Below, piece by piece: positions 7,832-18,401 of a stretch of DNA of 64,000 nt (position 1 is its first letter; each line of letters begins with the position of its first letter). A program made the translations under genes and the position numbers. A model generated the notes under the pieces. It was given only the letters and a program-made list of their open reading frames with translations. It searched no databases and was not told the DNA's origin. This DNA is from Paucimonas lemoignei (GTDB lineage: Bacteria; Pseudomonadota; Gammaproteobacteria; Pseudomonadales; Pseudomonadaceae): NCBI GenBank assembly GCA_900475325.1, contig LS483371.1, forward strand, positions 4,030,001 to 4,094,000, read 5' to 3'.

Positions 7832-9523
7832 ATGAGCAGTAAATACCCCACCCGCGAATGGGCGCCCCACGAAAAGCCGACCATGCCCGGCTCGCCCTCG
7901 ACGCCATTGCATTCCACCGGCAAGCGCTGGGCGTTTGCCCTGGTGGGGGTGATCGTGGCGCTGACTGGCGGGTTGGGTAATGCGCTGGTGGTGGCCAACC
8001 TGCCCTATCTGCAAGGCTCGCTCTCCGCCACCACGGCCGAAATCGCCTGGCTCCCCGCCGCCTACGTGATGACCAACGTTTCCATGAATCTTGTGCTGGT
8101 GAAATTTCGCCAGCAGTTCGGTCTGCGTACCTTCACCGAGTTGTTTCTGGTGCTGTATGCGTTGGTGACCTTTGCCCACTTGTTCGTCAACGACCTGAAC
8201 TCGGCCATCGCCGTGCGCGCAGCCCACGGCATGGTCGGCGCGGCCCTGTCGACGCTGGGCCTGTATTACATGATTCAGGCCTTCCCGCAGAAATGGCGGT
8301 TGAAAGCCTTGGTGCTGGGCCTGGGTACCGCGCAATTGGCCATCCCGATGGCGCGGCTGGTGTCTGAAGACCTGCTGCAGATTGCCGAGTGGCGTGGCCT
8401 GTACCTGTTCGAACTGGGTATGGCGTTGCTGTCACTGGGCTGCGTGCTGTTGCTCAAGCTGCCACCGGGAGATCGCTTCAAGGCGTTCGAGAAACTCGAC
8501 TTCCTGACTTTTGGCCTGCTCTCGGTTGGTTTTGCCCTGCTCTGCGCTGTGCTGTCACTGGGGCGTATCGAATGGTGGCTTGAAGAACCCTGGATCGGCC
8601 TGGCCTCGGCGGCGTCCCTCGTGTTGATCTGCGCGGGGCTGGCGATCGAGCACAATCGCAGCAACCCGCTATTGATAACGCGCTGGCTGGGCAGTGGCAC
8701 GATTCTGCGCCTGGGGCTGGCGGTGATTCTGTTTCGCGTGGTGCTGTCCGAGCAGTCCATCGGTGCCGTGGGCTTCCTGCAAACCCTGAACATGGGCTCC
8801 GAACAGCTGCACTCGCTGTACATGGTGATGCTGCTGGGCAGCATCGCCGGGCTGGCGGTCAGCGCCTGGACCATCCACCCGCAGCACTTGATCAAACCCT
8901 TGCTGATTTCCCTGGCGATGATTGCCGTCGGCGCGTGGATGGACAGCGGCTCGACCAACCTCACCCGCCAATCGAACATGTACGTGAGTCAGTTCCTGCT
9001 GGCCTTTGGCGGCACGTTCTTTCTCGGGCCGACGCTGGTCATGGGCATCAGCAGCGTGATCAGCAACCCGCGCAACATGGTCAGTTTTTCGGTGTTGTTC
9101 GGCATCACCCAGAACCTGGGCGGGCTGATCGGCTCGGCGGTGTTCGGCACCTTTCAGATCGTGCGCGAGAAATTTCACTCCAGCGTGCTGGTCGAGCACC
9201 TGAGCCAGATCGATCCTCAGGTTCAGGCTCGCCTGCAAAGCGCCAGCGCCAGCTACGCTTCGGCCATCGCCGACCCGTCGGCGCGCACCAATCAGGGTAT
9301 TCGCAGCATCGCTGCCATGGCCACCCGGGAAGCCAACATCCTGGCCTATAACGATGTCTTCATGCTGATTGCGCTGGTTGCCGTCCTGACCATGGTCTGG
9401 ATTTCACTGCGCGTCACCTGGTTGAAAATGACTACCAAACCGCTGGCAGCCTTCACACCGGCACCGGCGAAATCAAATTCCGTCACCCCTTCTGCAACTT
9501 CCAGCGGCGCTCACTCTTCATGA
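7832..9523 (+). CDS. MFS transporter, EmrB/DHA2-like
   Basis: 563-aa inner-membrane major facilitator with about 14 hydrophobic segments, starting after a hydrophilic head of some 30 residues. It resembles drug:proton antiporters that pair with a periplasmic adaptor: VVANLPYLQGSLSATTAEIAW in segment 1 matches the usual DHA2 wording, but the acidic/basic motifs are weak, as in the atypical EmrB-like subgroup seen next to HlyD proteins. The stop overlaps the start of the downstream HlyD-family gene (ATGA), indicating translational coupling and a two-part efflux system. No outer-membrane TolC-type gene is adjacent, so a general one is presumably used. Substrate unknown. Confidence 0.85.
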   Translation: MSSKYPTREWAPHEKPTMPGSPSTPLHSTGKRWAFALVGVIVALTGGLGNALVVANLPYLQGSLSATTAEIAWLPAAYVMTNVSMNLVLVKFRQQFGLRTFTELFLVLYALVTFAHLFVNDLNSAIAVRAAHGMVGAALSTLGLYYMIQAFPQKWRLKALVLGLGTAQLAIPMARLVSEDLLQIAEWRGLYLFELGMALLSLGCVLLLKLPPGDRFKAFEKLDFLTFGLLSVGFALLCAVLSLGRIEWWLEEPWIGLASAASLVLICAGLAIEHNRSNPLLITRWLGSGTILRLGLAVILFRVVLSEQSIGAVGFLQTLNMGSEQLHSLYMVMLLGSIAGLAVSAWTIHPQHLIKPLLISLAMIAVGAWMDSGSTNLTRQSNMYVSQFLLAFGGTFFLGPTLVMGISSVISNPRNMVSFSVLFGITQNLGGLIGSAVFGTFQIVREKFHSSVLVEHLSQIDPQVQARLQSASASYASAIADPSARTNQGIRSIAAMATREANILAYNDVFMLIALVAVLTMVWISLRVTWLKMTTKPLAAFTPAPAKSNSVTPSATSSGAHSS

Positions 9524-10713
9524 ACGAACCGACCACGCCCCCTGCTTCGCCTAATAGCACCAGCACGACGCCTGCGCCAGGCCAATCGGCTTCGTCAGGG
9601 CCACCGCCAGCACCTGCCGCGATGCCCGCCAACAGCCAGCCGCGCTCAAAGCGCGCGCGGATCATCTCTTCTGCGATCTTTGCCAGTGTGGCGCTGATCG
9701 GTGTCCTGATCGTGCTGTACGCCTGGCAGCTGTTCCCGTTCAGCAGCCCCATCGAGAGCACTGAAAATGCCCTGGTTCGCGGCCAGACCACCCTCATTGG
9801 CCCGCAGTTGAGCGGCTATGTCTTTGAGGTGCCGGTGCAAGACTTTCAGTTCGTCAAGGCGGGCGACTTGCTGGTGCGTCTGGATGACCGCATTTATCGT
9901 CAGCGGCTGGATCAGTCCCTGGCGCAACTGGGTATTCAGAAAGCCGCACTGGCCAACAACCTGCAGCAACGGCGCAGCGCCGAAGCCACCATCGCGCAAC
10001 GCAAGGCCGCGCTGGACAACAGCATTGCCCAGGGCCGCAAGGCAGCCGCTGACCTGCGCCGCAATCAGGCGTTGGTCACCGACGGTTCGGTGTCCAAAAG
10101 CGAACTGGATGTGACCCGCGCTGCCGACGCCCAGGCCACGGCGGCAGTGGCCGAAGCCCGTGCGGCGGTGGATATTGCCAGGGAAGACCTGCAAAGCGTG
10201 ATCGTCAATCGCGGCTCGCTGGAGGCCTCGGTTGCCAACGCCGAAGCGGCCATCGAACTGGCCCGGATCGATCTGACCAACACCCGGATTCTGGCCCCCC
10301 GTGACGGCCAACTGGGGCAGATTGGCGTGCGTCTGGGGGCTTATGTCAATTCCGGGGCGCAGTTGATGGCGCTGGTACCGCATCGCCTGTGGGTGGTGGC
10401 CAACATGAAAGAAACCCAGATGACCCACGTGCGCCTGGGCCAGCCAGTGACCTTCACGGTGGATGCACTGGGCCATGAAAAAATGCACGGCCGGGTCCAG
10501 CGTATCTCCCCCGCCACGGGCTCGGAGTTCAGCCTGCTACCCGCCGACAACGCCACCGGCAACTTCGTGAAAATCGCCCAGCGCATTCCCGTGCGAATTA
10601 TCGTGGAGCCCGGCCAGCCCCTGGCCGAACGCTTGCGGCCCGGCATGTCAGTGGTGGTCAGCATTGACACCAGCCAGGACGGTGAAGTGCCGCCCGACCC
10701 TCAGGGTGAATAG
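9520..10713 (+). CDS. HlyD-family membrane-fusion protein (EmrA-like)
   Basis: 397-aa periplasmic adaptor for the preceding MFS pump. A proline/serine-rich cytoplasmic head (about 45 residues) is followed by one membrane anchor (SSAIFASVALIGVLIVLYAW), then a biotinyl-lipoyl half-motif (LIGPQLSGYVFEVPVQDFQFVKAGDLL), a long alpha-helical hairpin rich in Ala/Gln/Arg, the second lipoyl half (RILAPRDGQLGQI) and a beta-barrel domain (PVTFTVDALGHEKMHGRVQ). Overlaps the MFS gene by four bases. A perfect hairpin follows the stop. Confidence 0.9.
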   Translation: MNEPTTPPASPNSTSTTPAPGQSASSGPPPAPAAMPANSQPRSKRARIISSAIFASVALIGVLIVLYAWQLFPFSSPIESTENALVRGQTTLIGPQLSGYVFEVPVQDFQFVKAGDLLVRLDDRIYRQRLDQSLAQLGIQKAALANNLQQRRSAEATIAQRKAALDNSIAQGRKAAADLRRNQALVTDGSVSKSELDVTRAADAQATAAVAEARAAVDIAREDLQSVIVNRGSLEASVANAEAAIELARIDLTNTRILAPRDGQLGQIGVRLGAYVNSGAQLMALVPHRLWVVANMKETQMTHVRLGQPVTFTVDALGHEKMHGRVQRISPATGSEFSLLPADNATGNFVKIAQRIPVRIIVEPGQPLAERLRPGMSVVVSIDTSQDGEVPPDPQGE

Positions 10714-10715
10714 TC

Positions 10716-10735
10716 GTGGGACCTGCTGGTCCCAC
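10716..10735 (+). terminator. Hairpin after MFS-HlyD operon
   Basis: Perfect 8-bp stem GTGGGACC-TGCT-GGTCCCAC starting three bases after the HlyD-family stop. No T-run follows, so it may be an mRNA 3'-end stabiliser rather than an intrinsic terminator. Confidence 0.5.
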
Positions 10736-10855
10736 ATGCATGAATGCCCTTGCACCCTGCAGCTTTACCGGTTGTCATCGGCAAATTTGCACTGATAGGA
10801 TCCACCACGTCATTTCACGTGTTACTCGAAAACAAAAACGAACAGGGAGTTTGTA

Positions 10856-11944
10856 ATGACCGCATCTGCTTTACCTGCTCACCCGCCATCGGCCGCCAGC
10901 AGCGTGCTGGCCGAGGTGCGCAATCACATCGGTCATCTGACCCTCAATCGCCCTGCAGGCCATAACGCCATTGACCTGAGCATGGTGCGCAGCCTGCAGG
11001 CGCAACTCAATGCCTGGGCGCTGGACGAAACGGTCTACGCCGTGGTGCTGCGCGGCGCCGGGGACAAGGCCTTTTGCGCAGGTGGCGACATCCGCTCGCT
11101 GTACGACAGTCATCAGACCGGCCAAACGCTTCATCAGGACTTCTTCGCCGAAGAATATGCCCTGGACTTGACCATTCACCGTTATCGCAAACCCGTCCTG
11201 GCGCTGATGGATGGTTTCGTATTGGGCGGCGGCATGGGCCTGGTGCAAGGCGCAGACTTGCGAGTGGTCACCGAGCGCAGCCGCCTGGGCATGCCGGAAG
11301 TGGCCATCGGTTATTTTCCCGACGTGGGCGGCAGCTATTTTCTGCCGCGCATACCCGGCGAGCTGGGGGTGTATCTCGGCGTGACCGGGGTGCAGATCGG
11401 CGCGGCGGATGCGCTGTACTGCGGGCTGGCCGACTGGTACCTGCGCAGCGATGCCCTGGCAGACCTGGATCGCCGACTCGACCGTCTGCAATGGCGCAGT
11501 CATTCCCTCAAAGATTTACAGGGCGCGCTGGCAAAAATCGCCAGCCAGCACCTGCCTGACCCGCCGCTGGAAAAACTGCGCCCAGCCATCGACCACTTCT
11601 TTGCCCTGCCGGATATCGCCAGCATCATCGAGCAGCTGCGTGAAGTCACGGTCAACGACAGCCACGGCTGGGCCCTTGCCACCGCTGCGTTGATGGAAAG
11701 CCGCTCGCCGCTGTCCATGGCCGTGACGCTGGAACTGCTGCGCTGCGGTCGGCACCTGACGCTGGAAGACTGCTTTGCACTGGAGCTGCATCTGGACCGC
11801 CAATGGTTCGAACGTGGCGACCTCATTGAGGGCGTGCGTGCCCTGATCATCGATAAAGACAAGAAGCCGCGATGGAATCCGCCCAGCGTCCAGGCCTTGA
11901 GCCCCGCGCATGTGCGGAGTTTTTTCAACGGCCATGGAGACTGA
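10856..11944 (+). CDS. Enoyl-CoA hydratase/isomerase family, 3-hydroxyisobutyryl-CoA hydrolase type
   Basis: 362-aa crotonase-fold enzyme. Oxyanion-hole regions are clear: AFCAGGDIRSLYD and DGFVLGGGMGLVQGADLRV, followed by GMPEVAIGYFPDVGGSYFLPR. The GDIRSLYD wording, the ~360-aa length and the C-terminal extension (DRQWFERGDLIEGVRALIIDKDKKPRW) are those of 3-hydroxyisobutyryl-CoA hydrolases, which release free 3-hydroxyisobutyrate in valine breakdown, rather than of ~260-aa enoyl-CoA hydratases. Ribosome site AGGGAG precedes the ATG. An acyl-CoA dehydrogenase starts four bases downstream, fitting a short branched-chain acyl-CoA operon. Confidence 0.85.
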   Translation: MTASALPAHPPSAASSVLAEVRNHIGHLTLNRPAGHNAIDLSMVRSLQAQLNAWALDETVYAVVLRGAGDKAFCAGGDIRSLYDSHQTGQTLHQDFFAEEYALDLTIHRYRKPVLALMDGFVLGGGMGLVQGADLRVVTERSRLGMPEVAIGYFPDVGGSYFLPRIPGELGVYLGVTGVQIGAADALYCGLADWYLRSDALADLDRRLDRLQWRSHSLKDLQGALAKIASQHLPDPPLEKLRPAIDHFFALPDIASIIEQLREVTVNDSHGWALATAALMESRSPLSMAVTLELLRCGRHLTLEDCFALELHLDRQWFERGDLIEGVRALIIDKDKKPRWNPPSVQALSPAHVRSFFNGHGD

Positions 11945-11947
11945 CTC

Positions 11948-13099
11948 ATGCACGATATTGAACTGAGCGAAGAGCAAGTGATGATCCGCGACATGGCTCG
12001 GGATTTCGCCCGCAACGAGATCGCGCCCCACGCCCAGGCCTGGGAAAAAGCCGGCTGGATCGATGACGCCCTGGTCAGCAAGATGGGTGATCTGGGTTTA
12101 CTGGGCATGGTGGTCCCCGAAGAATGGGGCGGCACTTATATCGATTACGTCGCCTACGCCTTGGCGGTGGAGGAAATCTCTGCAGCCGATGCCGCCACCG
12201 GCACCCTGATGAGCGTGCACAGCTCGGTGGGTTGCGGACCGATTCTGAATTACGGCAGCCAGGAGCAGAAGCAGACCTGGCTGGCAGAGCTGGCCAGCGG
12301 TCGGGCCATCGGCTGCTTTTGCCTGACCGAACCCCATGCAGGTTCCGAAGCGCACAATTTGCGCACCCGCGCCGAGCTGCGTGATGGCGAATGGATCATC
12401 AACGGCGCCAAGCAGTTCGTGAGCAATGGCAAGCGTGCGCAGTTGGCGATTGTGTTTGCCGTGACCGATCCCGAACTGGGCAAGAAAGGCCTGTCGGCGT
12501 TTCTGGTGCCTACCGACAACCCCGGTTACGTGGTGGACCGCTCCGAGCACAAAATGGGCATTCGCGCTTCGGATACGTGCGCAGTCACCCTGAACAACTG
12601 CCGCATCCCGGCAGCCAACTTGCTGGGCGAACGCGGAAAAGGCCTGGCCATCGCTCTCTCCAACCTCGAAGGCGGGCGCATCGGCATTGCTGCTCAGGCG
12701 CTGGGCATCGCACGGGCCGCGTTTGAGGCGGCTTTGGTTTACGCGCGTGAGCGCGTGCAGTTCGACAAACCGATCATCGAGCACCAGAGTATTTCCAACC
12801 TGTTGGCCGACATGCACACCCGGATCAACGCAGCGCGTCTGCTGATCCTGCATGCGGCGCGGCTGCGCAGTGCTGGCCAGCCATGCCTGTCCGAAGCCTC
12901 CCAGGCCAAACTGTTCGCCTCGGAAATGGCCGAATCGGTGTGCTCCAAGGCGATCCAGATCCATGGCGGTTATGGCTATCTGGAGGATTACCCGGTGGAG
13001 CGCTACTACCGGGACGCGCGCATCACTCAGATCTACGAAGGCTCCAGCGAAATCCAGCGCCTGCTGATTGCCCGTGAGCTCAAGCATTATCTGGTGTGA
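11948..13099 (+). CDS. Acyl-CoA dehydrogenase (isobutyryl-CoA type likely)
   Basis: 383-aa FAD-dependent acyl-CoA dehydrogenase of the short/branched-chain group. Motifs in order: N-terminal helical domain ([20 protein letters not shown]), FAD/substrate motif [18 protein letters not shown], middle beta domain, [24 protein letters not shown] and the catalytic-Glu segment [17 protein letters not shown]. It introduces the alpha-beta double bond into an acyl-CoA and passes electrons to ETF. Pairing with a 3-hydroxyisobutyryl-CoA hydrolase (3-bp gap) makes isobutyryl-CoA the most plausible substrate, but the hydratase and the later mmsA/mmsB steps are not in the window. Confidence 0.88.
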   Translation: MHDIELSEEQVMIRDMARDFARNEIAPHAQAWEKAGWIDDALVSKMGDLGLLGMVVPEEWGGTYIDYVAYALAVEEISAADAATGTLMSVHSSVGCGPILNYGSQEQKQTWLAELASGRAIGCFCLTEPHAGSEAHNLRTRAELRDGEWIINGAKQFVSNGKRAQLAIVFAVTDPELGKKGLSAFLVPTDNPGYVVDRSEHKMGIRASDTCAVTLNNCRIPAANLLGERGKGLAIALSNLEGGRIGIAAQALGIARAAFEAALVYARERVQFDKPIIEHQSISNLLADMHTRINAARLLILHAARLRSAGQPCLSEASQAKLFASEMAESVCSKAIQIHGGYGYLEDYPVERYYRDARITQIYEGSSEIQRLLIARELKHYLV

Positions 13100-13105
13100 T
13101 TGATG

Positions 13106-13190
13106 CCTGTAGAAGCTAACCGGGTTTACGAGGCCAGCGACAGCGGTGAGTCAGACACCGCTGTTCGCAGCCTTCGGCAGCTCCTACAGG
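13106..13190. repeat. REPIN: inverted pair of REP sequences
   Basis: CCTGTAGAAGCTAACCGGG ... CAGCCTTCGGCAGCTCCTAC with an inner palindrome CAGCGGTG/CACCGCTG. Starts seven bases after the acyl-CoA dehydrogenase stop, between convergent genes. Confidence 0.8.
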
Positions 13191-13223
13191 TACGGGCCTA
13201 CAAAAAATCGCAAATTCGCAGCG

Positions 13224-16200
13224 TCACGCCCTCGGCAAAAACCTCTCGCGTCCCAGCAACGTTGCCAACAACGCCACGGAGTCGGCGTTACTCAAAATCA
13301 CCCTGGCCCGCGTCCCGGCGTCATGTATGAATCTGTCCCGTGCCGCTTCGAGGTTGCTGGTGCCGGTGATCTTGAGAATCGCCCTCTTAACGCTGCCATC
13401 GACTGTCTGGAAGTCCCGCCATCCACCGTCCCCTTCAGTCCTGAATAACTCCTCGCGCTGGGCCAGATGCGACAGGTTTTTCTGGGACTTTTCGTACGTC
13501 AGCTTCATGCGCGCGCGATAGGCACCGATGTCTTCGATCAGGTCGAGAAATGGCACGTTGGCCGCGACATAGGCTATATCGTGGGTACCGTTGGCAACGT
13601 GTGATATTTCATGAATCAAGGTTGTTGCCCGGTAGTGCGTACCCAGGTTGAAGCTGCCCCGACTGAAGACCAAAGGCTTGAGTCGCACACTCGGCGGCCG
13701 GGAGAAAAACCGCTCACTGAGGAATATCCTCATCTGCGGGTCGCTTTCGAAAATGAAGGCATTGGTCTGCTCATTGCCCGCCGTGTTGGTGCCGACCACA
13801 AATCGGTGCGAAGAATGCGGCGACAGGCTCGCATCTACCAAATGCACGTAGATGTCCGCGAGGATTTGCTTGATGGGAATGACCGAAACGTTACCCAACG
13901 ACGGGACACCGAAGAAATCTCTGATGATGCGTGCGGTGCGTGGGTCGAGTTCGCTTTGCGGGGTGGCCAGGGTCAGGTTATTCAAAGCATTTTCCAGGTA
14001 CAGCCTGGCCAGTGCATGGGCCTCACGAATCTGCAGGGCTTTTTGCGGAAACATGCGCTCGATCTCGGCGATACCGCTGGCACTGGTAACGAAAACTTCT
14101 TCGATGCTACGCGTCGCCGAATGGGTTCTCAGGCGGGTGACCATAGAACCGTCATGCCTTTCACCCACGTCTGGATCAAGGACCCAGCGGTTGCCGGCAT
14201 CGCGCGTAATCTGCGGGCCTTCTTCATCCCCTTTGACCACGCGCCAGCCGCTGCCGGTGGACTTCACCTCGTACACCTTACCCAGCACCGCAGCGTATTG
14301 TTTGAGCCTGATGTTGTCCTGGAAGACATTCAGTGCGCGGTCATGTTGCAGACTGCTCAGCCACACATCATGGGCTTCGAACGGATGCAAACGGCCGTCC
14401 GGATCAATTTGCAACTGTGGGTCATGCCAGCGCGGGGCAGCCACGTCATCTTCAGCAGGTGATTCACTTGGCCGCTGAGCAACGCTTTCCTCCAGTTGCT
14501 GGCGGGAAGCGATCAACACAGCGATCGCTGTCGTAAATTCGGCGGTTGCCTGGCCCCAGTGCTTGTCCGTCGTCGACTCCAGCGAGGCATTCAACAAATC
14601 TCGCGCCTGAAGCAGGCCAATGATTCCGCCGATTCGGCCCGGCAAAAACATCAGGACCTGTTCGGCACCCAATCCAAGCAGGAACTGCCTCTGCGCACTG
14701 TCGTCCTGCGCGGTACTGACGCTCCGCTTGCGTGCGTTGATCACCATCACCTGCTCCGCGGCACGAAGCAGACAGTGCAGGACATTTTCCTGCAATGGCT
14801 CGACTACCAGCTTGGCGTGTTCCGGACGGTATTCAGACAGGTCCGCCAGACCGCCAGCCCCCCAGACCAGCAGCGGCTGCAACGTGCTTGCCCATTTATA
14901 GACAAGTTGCAGAGCCGGATCGAGACGATCGTTGAGCATTGCCTGCAGCGCCGTCGAGGTCTGCAGTGCGTCCAGGAACTCGGTCTGCCCGGCGTACTCC
15001 TTGAGGAAAAACTCCTCGTCGCCTGGGGCATGCAGAATCCATGGCCCCTGTGTCTGGTCGGCTGGCGTGATCAGATAGACCGCTCGCACAAACCCGGCAG
15101 CGGAACCATTGCCGGCAACCAGCTTCAGGGGGCTGAAGGTAATGGCTCGCCCGTTGACCGGCATACGGGCCAGACTGTCAGGCATACGGATGACATTCTC
15201 GACGAAGTCATACGCACTGCTGCTCAGTTGGCCCTGAAGCTTGAGCCGAAAAGCCATCAGCAGCATTCCATACGGCGCCTGCTCCGTGAATTGACTAAAA
15301 CGATTGGCGTAGTCGGGGGCGTTCTGATCAAAGGTCTCATCCAGGTACTGCTCGTAGCCAGCACCGATATCCAGTGTGCGAACCATCTCACGGACATAGG
15401 CGGCATCCAGGGAGCCAGGCAAGGTGGCGCCGTCTTCGCACGAAACGCGCAAGGTTGCATCCTGAAAACGTGAGAACCGATTGATGGCGAACTGGGTCAG
15501 TGATTCGCTGATCACAACGGTCGCACCGGGAATCGACGAAGGAATGTCCCCGGTTCCGGTGGGGGCAGCGGTGTAACGGGTAAGGGTGACGGATATCTGG
15601 TCAGGATCCAGCTGGACGCCCGGGAAATCCTGAATAAGACGTTGCCGTAGATGATTGAGGGCATACTCGTCCAGGCTGGAGACCACCGGTATGGATTTTC
15701 GCGAATTGTACAACTGGCCGAAGCGCACCAGCAGTTGCCTGAACCTGGAGAGGTCATGATTAGTCGCCTTGCTCAGCCACTGCGGAATATGTCCGGATAT
15801 CTCCGTCAACTCCAGCTGCACGCTGATCGCGTCAACGATCGTGCGTGACGCATCGTCAAGCGCGCTGGGCGTTAGCATGTTTACGAACAGTCCGGCATCG
15901 ACCTGCCAGTCCAGCGCCATCTCGTAGGCAGCGTCGATAGTCAGCAATTGCCTTTGTCGCTCGTCGCTCTCCAGATGGTCAAGGAAATGCCCCTCGACTC
16001 GGGCCAGACTGACCGTCAGGTGCTGCGCGGGACCTTGCGTCAAATAATGGCTGATTTTTTTGCGATCAACCGGGTTCATGAGGTTAAGCCATCGCTGCCG
16101 GGAACCAGGGAAGGCCAGATGCGCATTAAGATCGAGCTCTAACTCAGCGAAGCTGTCGAACTCGCGTAATCCCAGAATTGCCGACCACACCAGCGGTTTG

Positions 16201-18401
16201 GCATCGCCATGCAACGGCTGCTGCAGCACAAAGATGTTGGTCAAGACCACCGGAGGTTGGCGGTTGTCGTAGACCAGCAGCGGAACTGACACCTCCGTAG
16301 CCTGGAAGCCAAATGCGTGACGCAAGGCGAAAACAGGCCGGTCCAGTACCTGCTCAAGCATTTGCAGGCCTTGGTCGCTGATATTGCCGCTGATGCGTTG
16401 CTTATACAGTTCCAGACGCAGTAAACCTTCCCTGATTCTGCGAGCCCCATGAGCCGGGATCACAGCGGGAGCGATGATCTGCTGTTGCCCACTACGCACA
16501 GCGCGGTTCAGCCGTCGATAGTCCTGGGCGAAGGCTTGCTGCGCACGGTCCATGACATGATTGAGCAAGTGCGGCGTCAGCCAGGGCAGATGTTGCTCAT
16601 AGGCAGACTCAACAGGATCGATATAAACCTGGCAATCCTGCGGCAAGGTTGCTTCGCGACGCCCGCTGACTCGCTCCAGCAACAGCACGGCCAGACTGAC
16701 CACCCCCCCGTCTTCATCGCGAATCCACATGCGCCGCGCATCGATATCAGCATCGTGCAGCACCGAAAGGTATCGGTTCAGCAGCGTGCGAGCACAATCA
16801 GCAAGGCTTGGCCGAGCCTCGAAAATGGCATCGAGACGACTCCGCGCATCGCTCAGATAATCGCTCCAGGGCTTGATCGTCGTTCTGTCGAAGTCCTTGC
16901 CAATAGTGAGCCTCAGTCCAGCTATCTTCTCGGGGGAATTGAACGCTGCCCAGTCGGCCTCCGACATCGCCTTAGCCTCACTCCAGAGGCCGGCACTACG
17001 TGGAGGCGCCAGGCGAGTGTCAAGCAGGTCGAGAATATTCAACGCGTCGCTGACCGCCAGCGCCGCCTGGGCAGGCGAGTTGAACGAGCGTTTGAGGACA
17101 CTGGACAGATCACGTTTCTGCAGGCCGATGACCGAGTCGAGGGTATTGCTCAGCGGCGCCGTCGCTACCGGGTCCAGACGCAGGTGCAGGCTATGATGCT
17201 GAGGGCCATGGGCCCGCAGCAACGGATGATCGTTGATCGAGGTGTAATCGAATATCTCAGCACGTCCATGGATCCCGGCAAAGTACTCGGTCAGTGTGTC
17301 GATGTTGGCAAAGCGTCTCAGTCCACGCTTCGAGCTGTACAAGAACAGCGCTGGCTGTGCCCCGGAGATGACTTCGATCAGGAAGATACCCACCAGCTTG
17401 ACTGGCTCCTGACTGCCTATGGCCACTGAAAGCCGGAAAAACTCGACATGTTGCTTCCAGTCTCCGCCTGAACGGCATAGGGTTTTCAATGCAGCATATT
17501 CCGACGCTGTAAGCGTGACGTCGTGTCGACAAGCCAGTAAATGCTGACAAAAACGCTCGATAAAAATCTGTCCGGCAAACTCTCGGTGGGTTATCCCCTC
17601 TTCGGCTACGGTGAACCAGTAGTCTGCCACCAACGTCTCGTAGACTGCGACCAGCCCGCCGCTGACGTCAGCCAGCGCCTGCTGCCAGGGAGCCGCCTGT
17701 TCGGGGCTCAACTCCCGACCCTCAGCGTCGAGCCATTGCTGACCGAGGCCAGCTGGCAGAGGTACGCCCGCGAAGGTTTGCAGGGCCATCTCCGCCAGGC
17801 TCAACGTGCCCAGGGTCAGGTCTTCCTGCCTGATTTGCCCAAGATGAGTCAATACGTTGGTTTCGGTACCGGGCAACCGGAGAGCGATGTTCAGTTGCAG
17901 TGTCTTGCCCAGAGCTGTCAGCAGAGACGGCAAGCGCAGCAGGCGCTCATTCATGCGCTGAAGCTGCTGCACCTGTTGATCGATGATTGCCAGCATGCGC
18001 CGTTGGGAGAAATTGCCTTCGATCCGCTCGTACTCGACGCTCTTGAGGTCGTTGAAGGGCAGAGAAAATTGGGTAGTCAACGCAGCCAGTAACAGCTCGC
18101 GGCTGTCGAAACGCTGCAATCCGTTAAGTACGGAGCTGAAGAAAATCTCGTCGGAGGTCGCTGCTGAATCAGTGATCAACAAGGCCCCCGCCAGTTCGAT
18201 ATTCATCAGCCCGCCGTCCTCGCGCAACAGTCGATCAACACGAGGCTGAGGGAGGTCCTCCTGTGGCTCGCTGAGCAGCGACTCTAGCCATTGCGCCTGC
18301 TGAGCGTTGATGTGCTCAGCCGCCAGAGCATCCTCGATGTCCTGACGGAATCGGGCGCTGAGGGATTCGGAAAAAAACCAGGGTAATTCGGTAGCTGACA
18401 T
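13224..18401 (-). CDS. Giant toxin-like protein A with C-terminal aspzincin-type metallopeptidase signature
   Basis: 1725-aa protein resembling the large pseudomonad 'dermonecrotic toxin domain' (DUF6543-like) proteins as I remember them. Order: N-terminal conserved block (DRLLREDGGL, ELAGALLITD, LNGLQRFDSRELLLAAL), a long helical middle region, a second block (PPVVLTNIFVLQQPLHG, REFDSF), a third (MVRTLDIGAGYEQYLDE, MPDSLARMPVNGRAI) and a hydrophobic GAEQVLMFLPGRIGGIIGLL near residue 1250. The C-terminal domain has HEISHVANGTHDIAY: H1597, E1598, H1601, D1608, i.e. HExxH plus the GTxDxxY pattern of M35-type aspzincins. No signal peptide, so type VI or other non-Sec export is possible. Start at the ATG at 18401 with AAGGA 8 bases upstream; an in-frame ATG at 18452 lacks a site. 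A paralogue lies directly upstream. Host target unknown. Confidence 0.85.
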   Translation of the reverse strand: MSATELPWFFSESLSARFRQDIEDALAAEHINAQQAQWLESLLSEPQEDLPQPRVDRLLREDGGLMNIELAGALLITDSAATSDEIFFSSVLNGLQRFDSRELLLAALTTQFSLPFNDLKSVEYERIEGNFSQRRMLAIIDQQVQQLQRMNERLLRLPSLLTALGKTLQLNIALRLPGTETNVLTHLGQIRQEDLTLGTLSLAEMALQTFAGVPLPAGLGQQWLDAEGRELSPEQAAPWQQALADVSGGLVAVYETLVADYWFTVAEEGITHREFAGQIFIERFCQHLLACRHDVTLTASEYAALKTLCRSGGDWKQHVEFFRLSVAIGSQEPVKLVGIFLIEVISGAQPALFLYSSKRGLRRFANIDTLTEYFAGIHGRAEIFDYTSINDHPLLRAHGPQHHSLHLRLDPVATAPLSNTLDSVIGLQKRDLSSVLKRSFNSPAQAALAVSDALNILDLLDTRLAPPRSAGLWSEAKAMSEADWAAFNSPEKIAGLRLTIGKDFDRTTIKPWSDYLSDARSRLDAIFEARPSLADCARTLLNRYLSVLHDADIDARRMWIRDEDGGVVSLAVLLLERVSGRREATLPQDCQVYIDPVESAYEQHLPWLTPHLLNHVMDRAQQAFAQDYRRLNRAVRSGQQQIIAPAVIPAHGARRIREGLLRLELYKQRISGNISDQGLQMLEQVLDRPVFALRHAFGFQATEVSVPLLVYDNRQPPVVLTNIFVLQQPLHGDAKPLVWSAILGLREFDSFAELELDLNAHLAFPGSRQRWLNLMNPVDRKKISHYLTQGPAQHLTVSLARVEGHFLDHLESDERQRQLLTIDAAYEMALDWQVDAGLFVNMLTPSALDDASRTIVDAISVQLELTEISGHIPQWLSKATNHDLSRFRQLLVRFGQLYNSRKSIPVVSSLDEYALNHLRQRLIQDFPGVQLDPDQISVTLTRYTAAPTGTGDIPSSIPGATVVISESLTQFAINRFSRFQDATLRVSCEDGATLPGSLDAAYVREMVRTLDIGAGYEQYLDETFDQNAPDYANRFSQFTEQAPYGMLLMAFRLKLQGQLSSSAYDFVENVIRMPDSLARMPVNGRAITFSPLKLVAGNGSAAGFVRAVYLITPADQTQGPWILHAPGDEEFFLKEYAGQTEFLDALQTSTALQAMLNDRLDPALQLVYKWASTLQPLLVWGAGGLADLSEYRPEHAKLVVEPLQENVLHCLLRAAEQVMVINARKRSVSTAQDDSAQRQFLLGLGAEQVLMFLPGRIGGIIGLLQARDLLNASLESTTDKHWGQATAEFTTAIAVLIASRQQLEESVAQRPSESPAEDDVAAPRWHDPQLQIDPDGRLHPFEAHDVWLSSLQHDRALNVFQDNIRLKQYAAVLGKVYEVKSTGSGWRVVKGDEEGPQITRDAGNRWVLDPDVGERHDGSMVTRLRTHSATRSIEEVFVTSASGIAEIERMFPQKALQIREAHALARLYLENALNNLTLATPQSELDPRTARIIRDFFGVPSLGNVSVIPIKQILADIYVHLVDASLSPHSSHRFVVGTNTAGNEQTNAFIFESDPQMRIFLSERFFSRPPSVRLKPLVFSRGSFNLGTHYRATTLIHEISHVANGTHDIAYVAANVPFLDLIEDIGAYRARMKLTYEKSQKNLSHLAQREELFRTEGDGGWRDFQTVDGSVKRAILKITGTSNLEAARDRFIHDAGTRARVILSNADSVALLATLLGRERFLPRA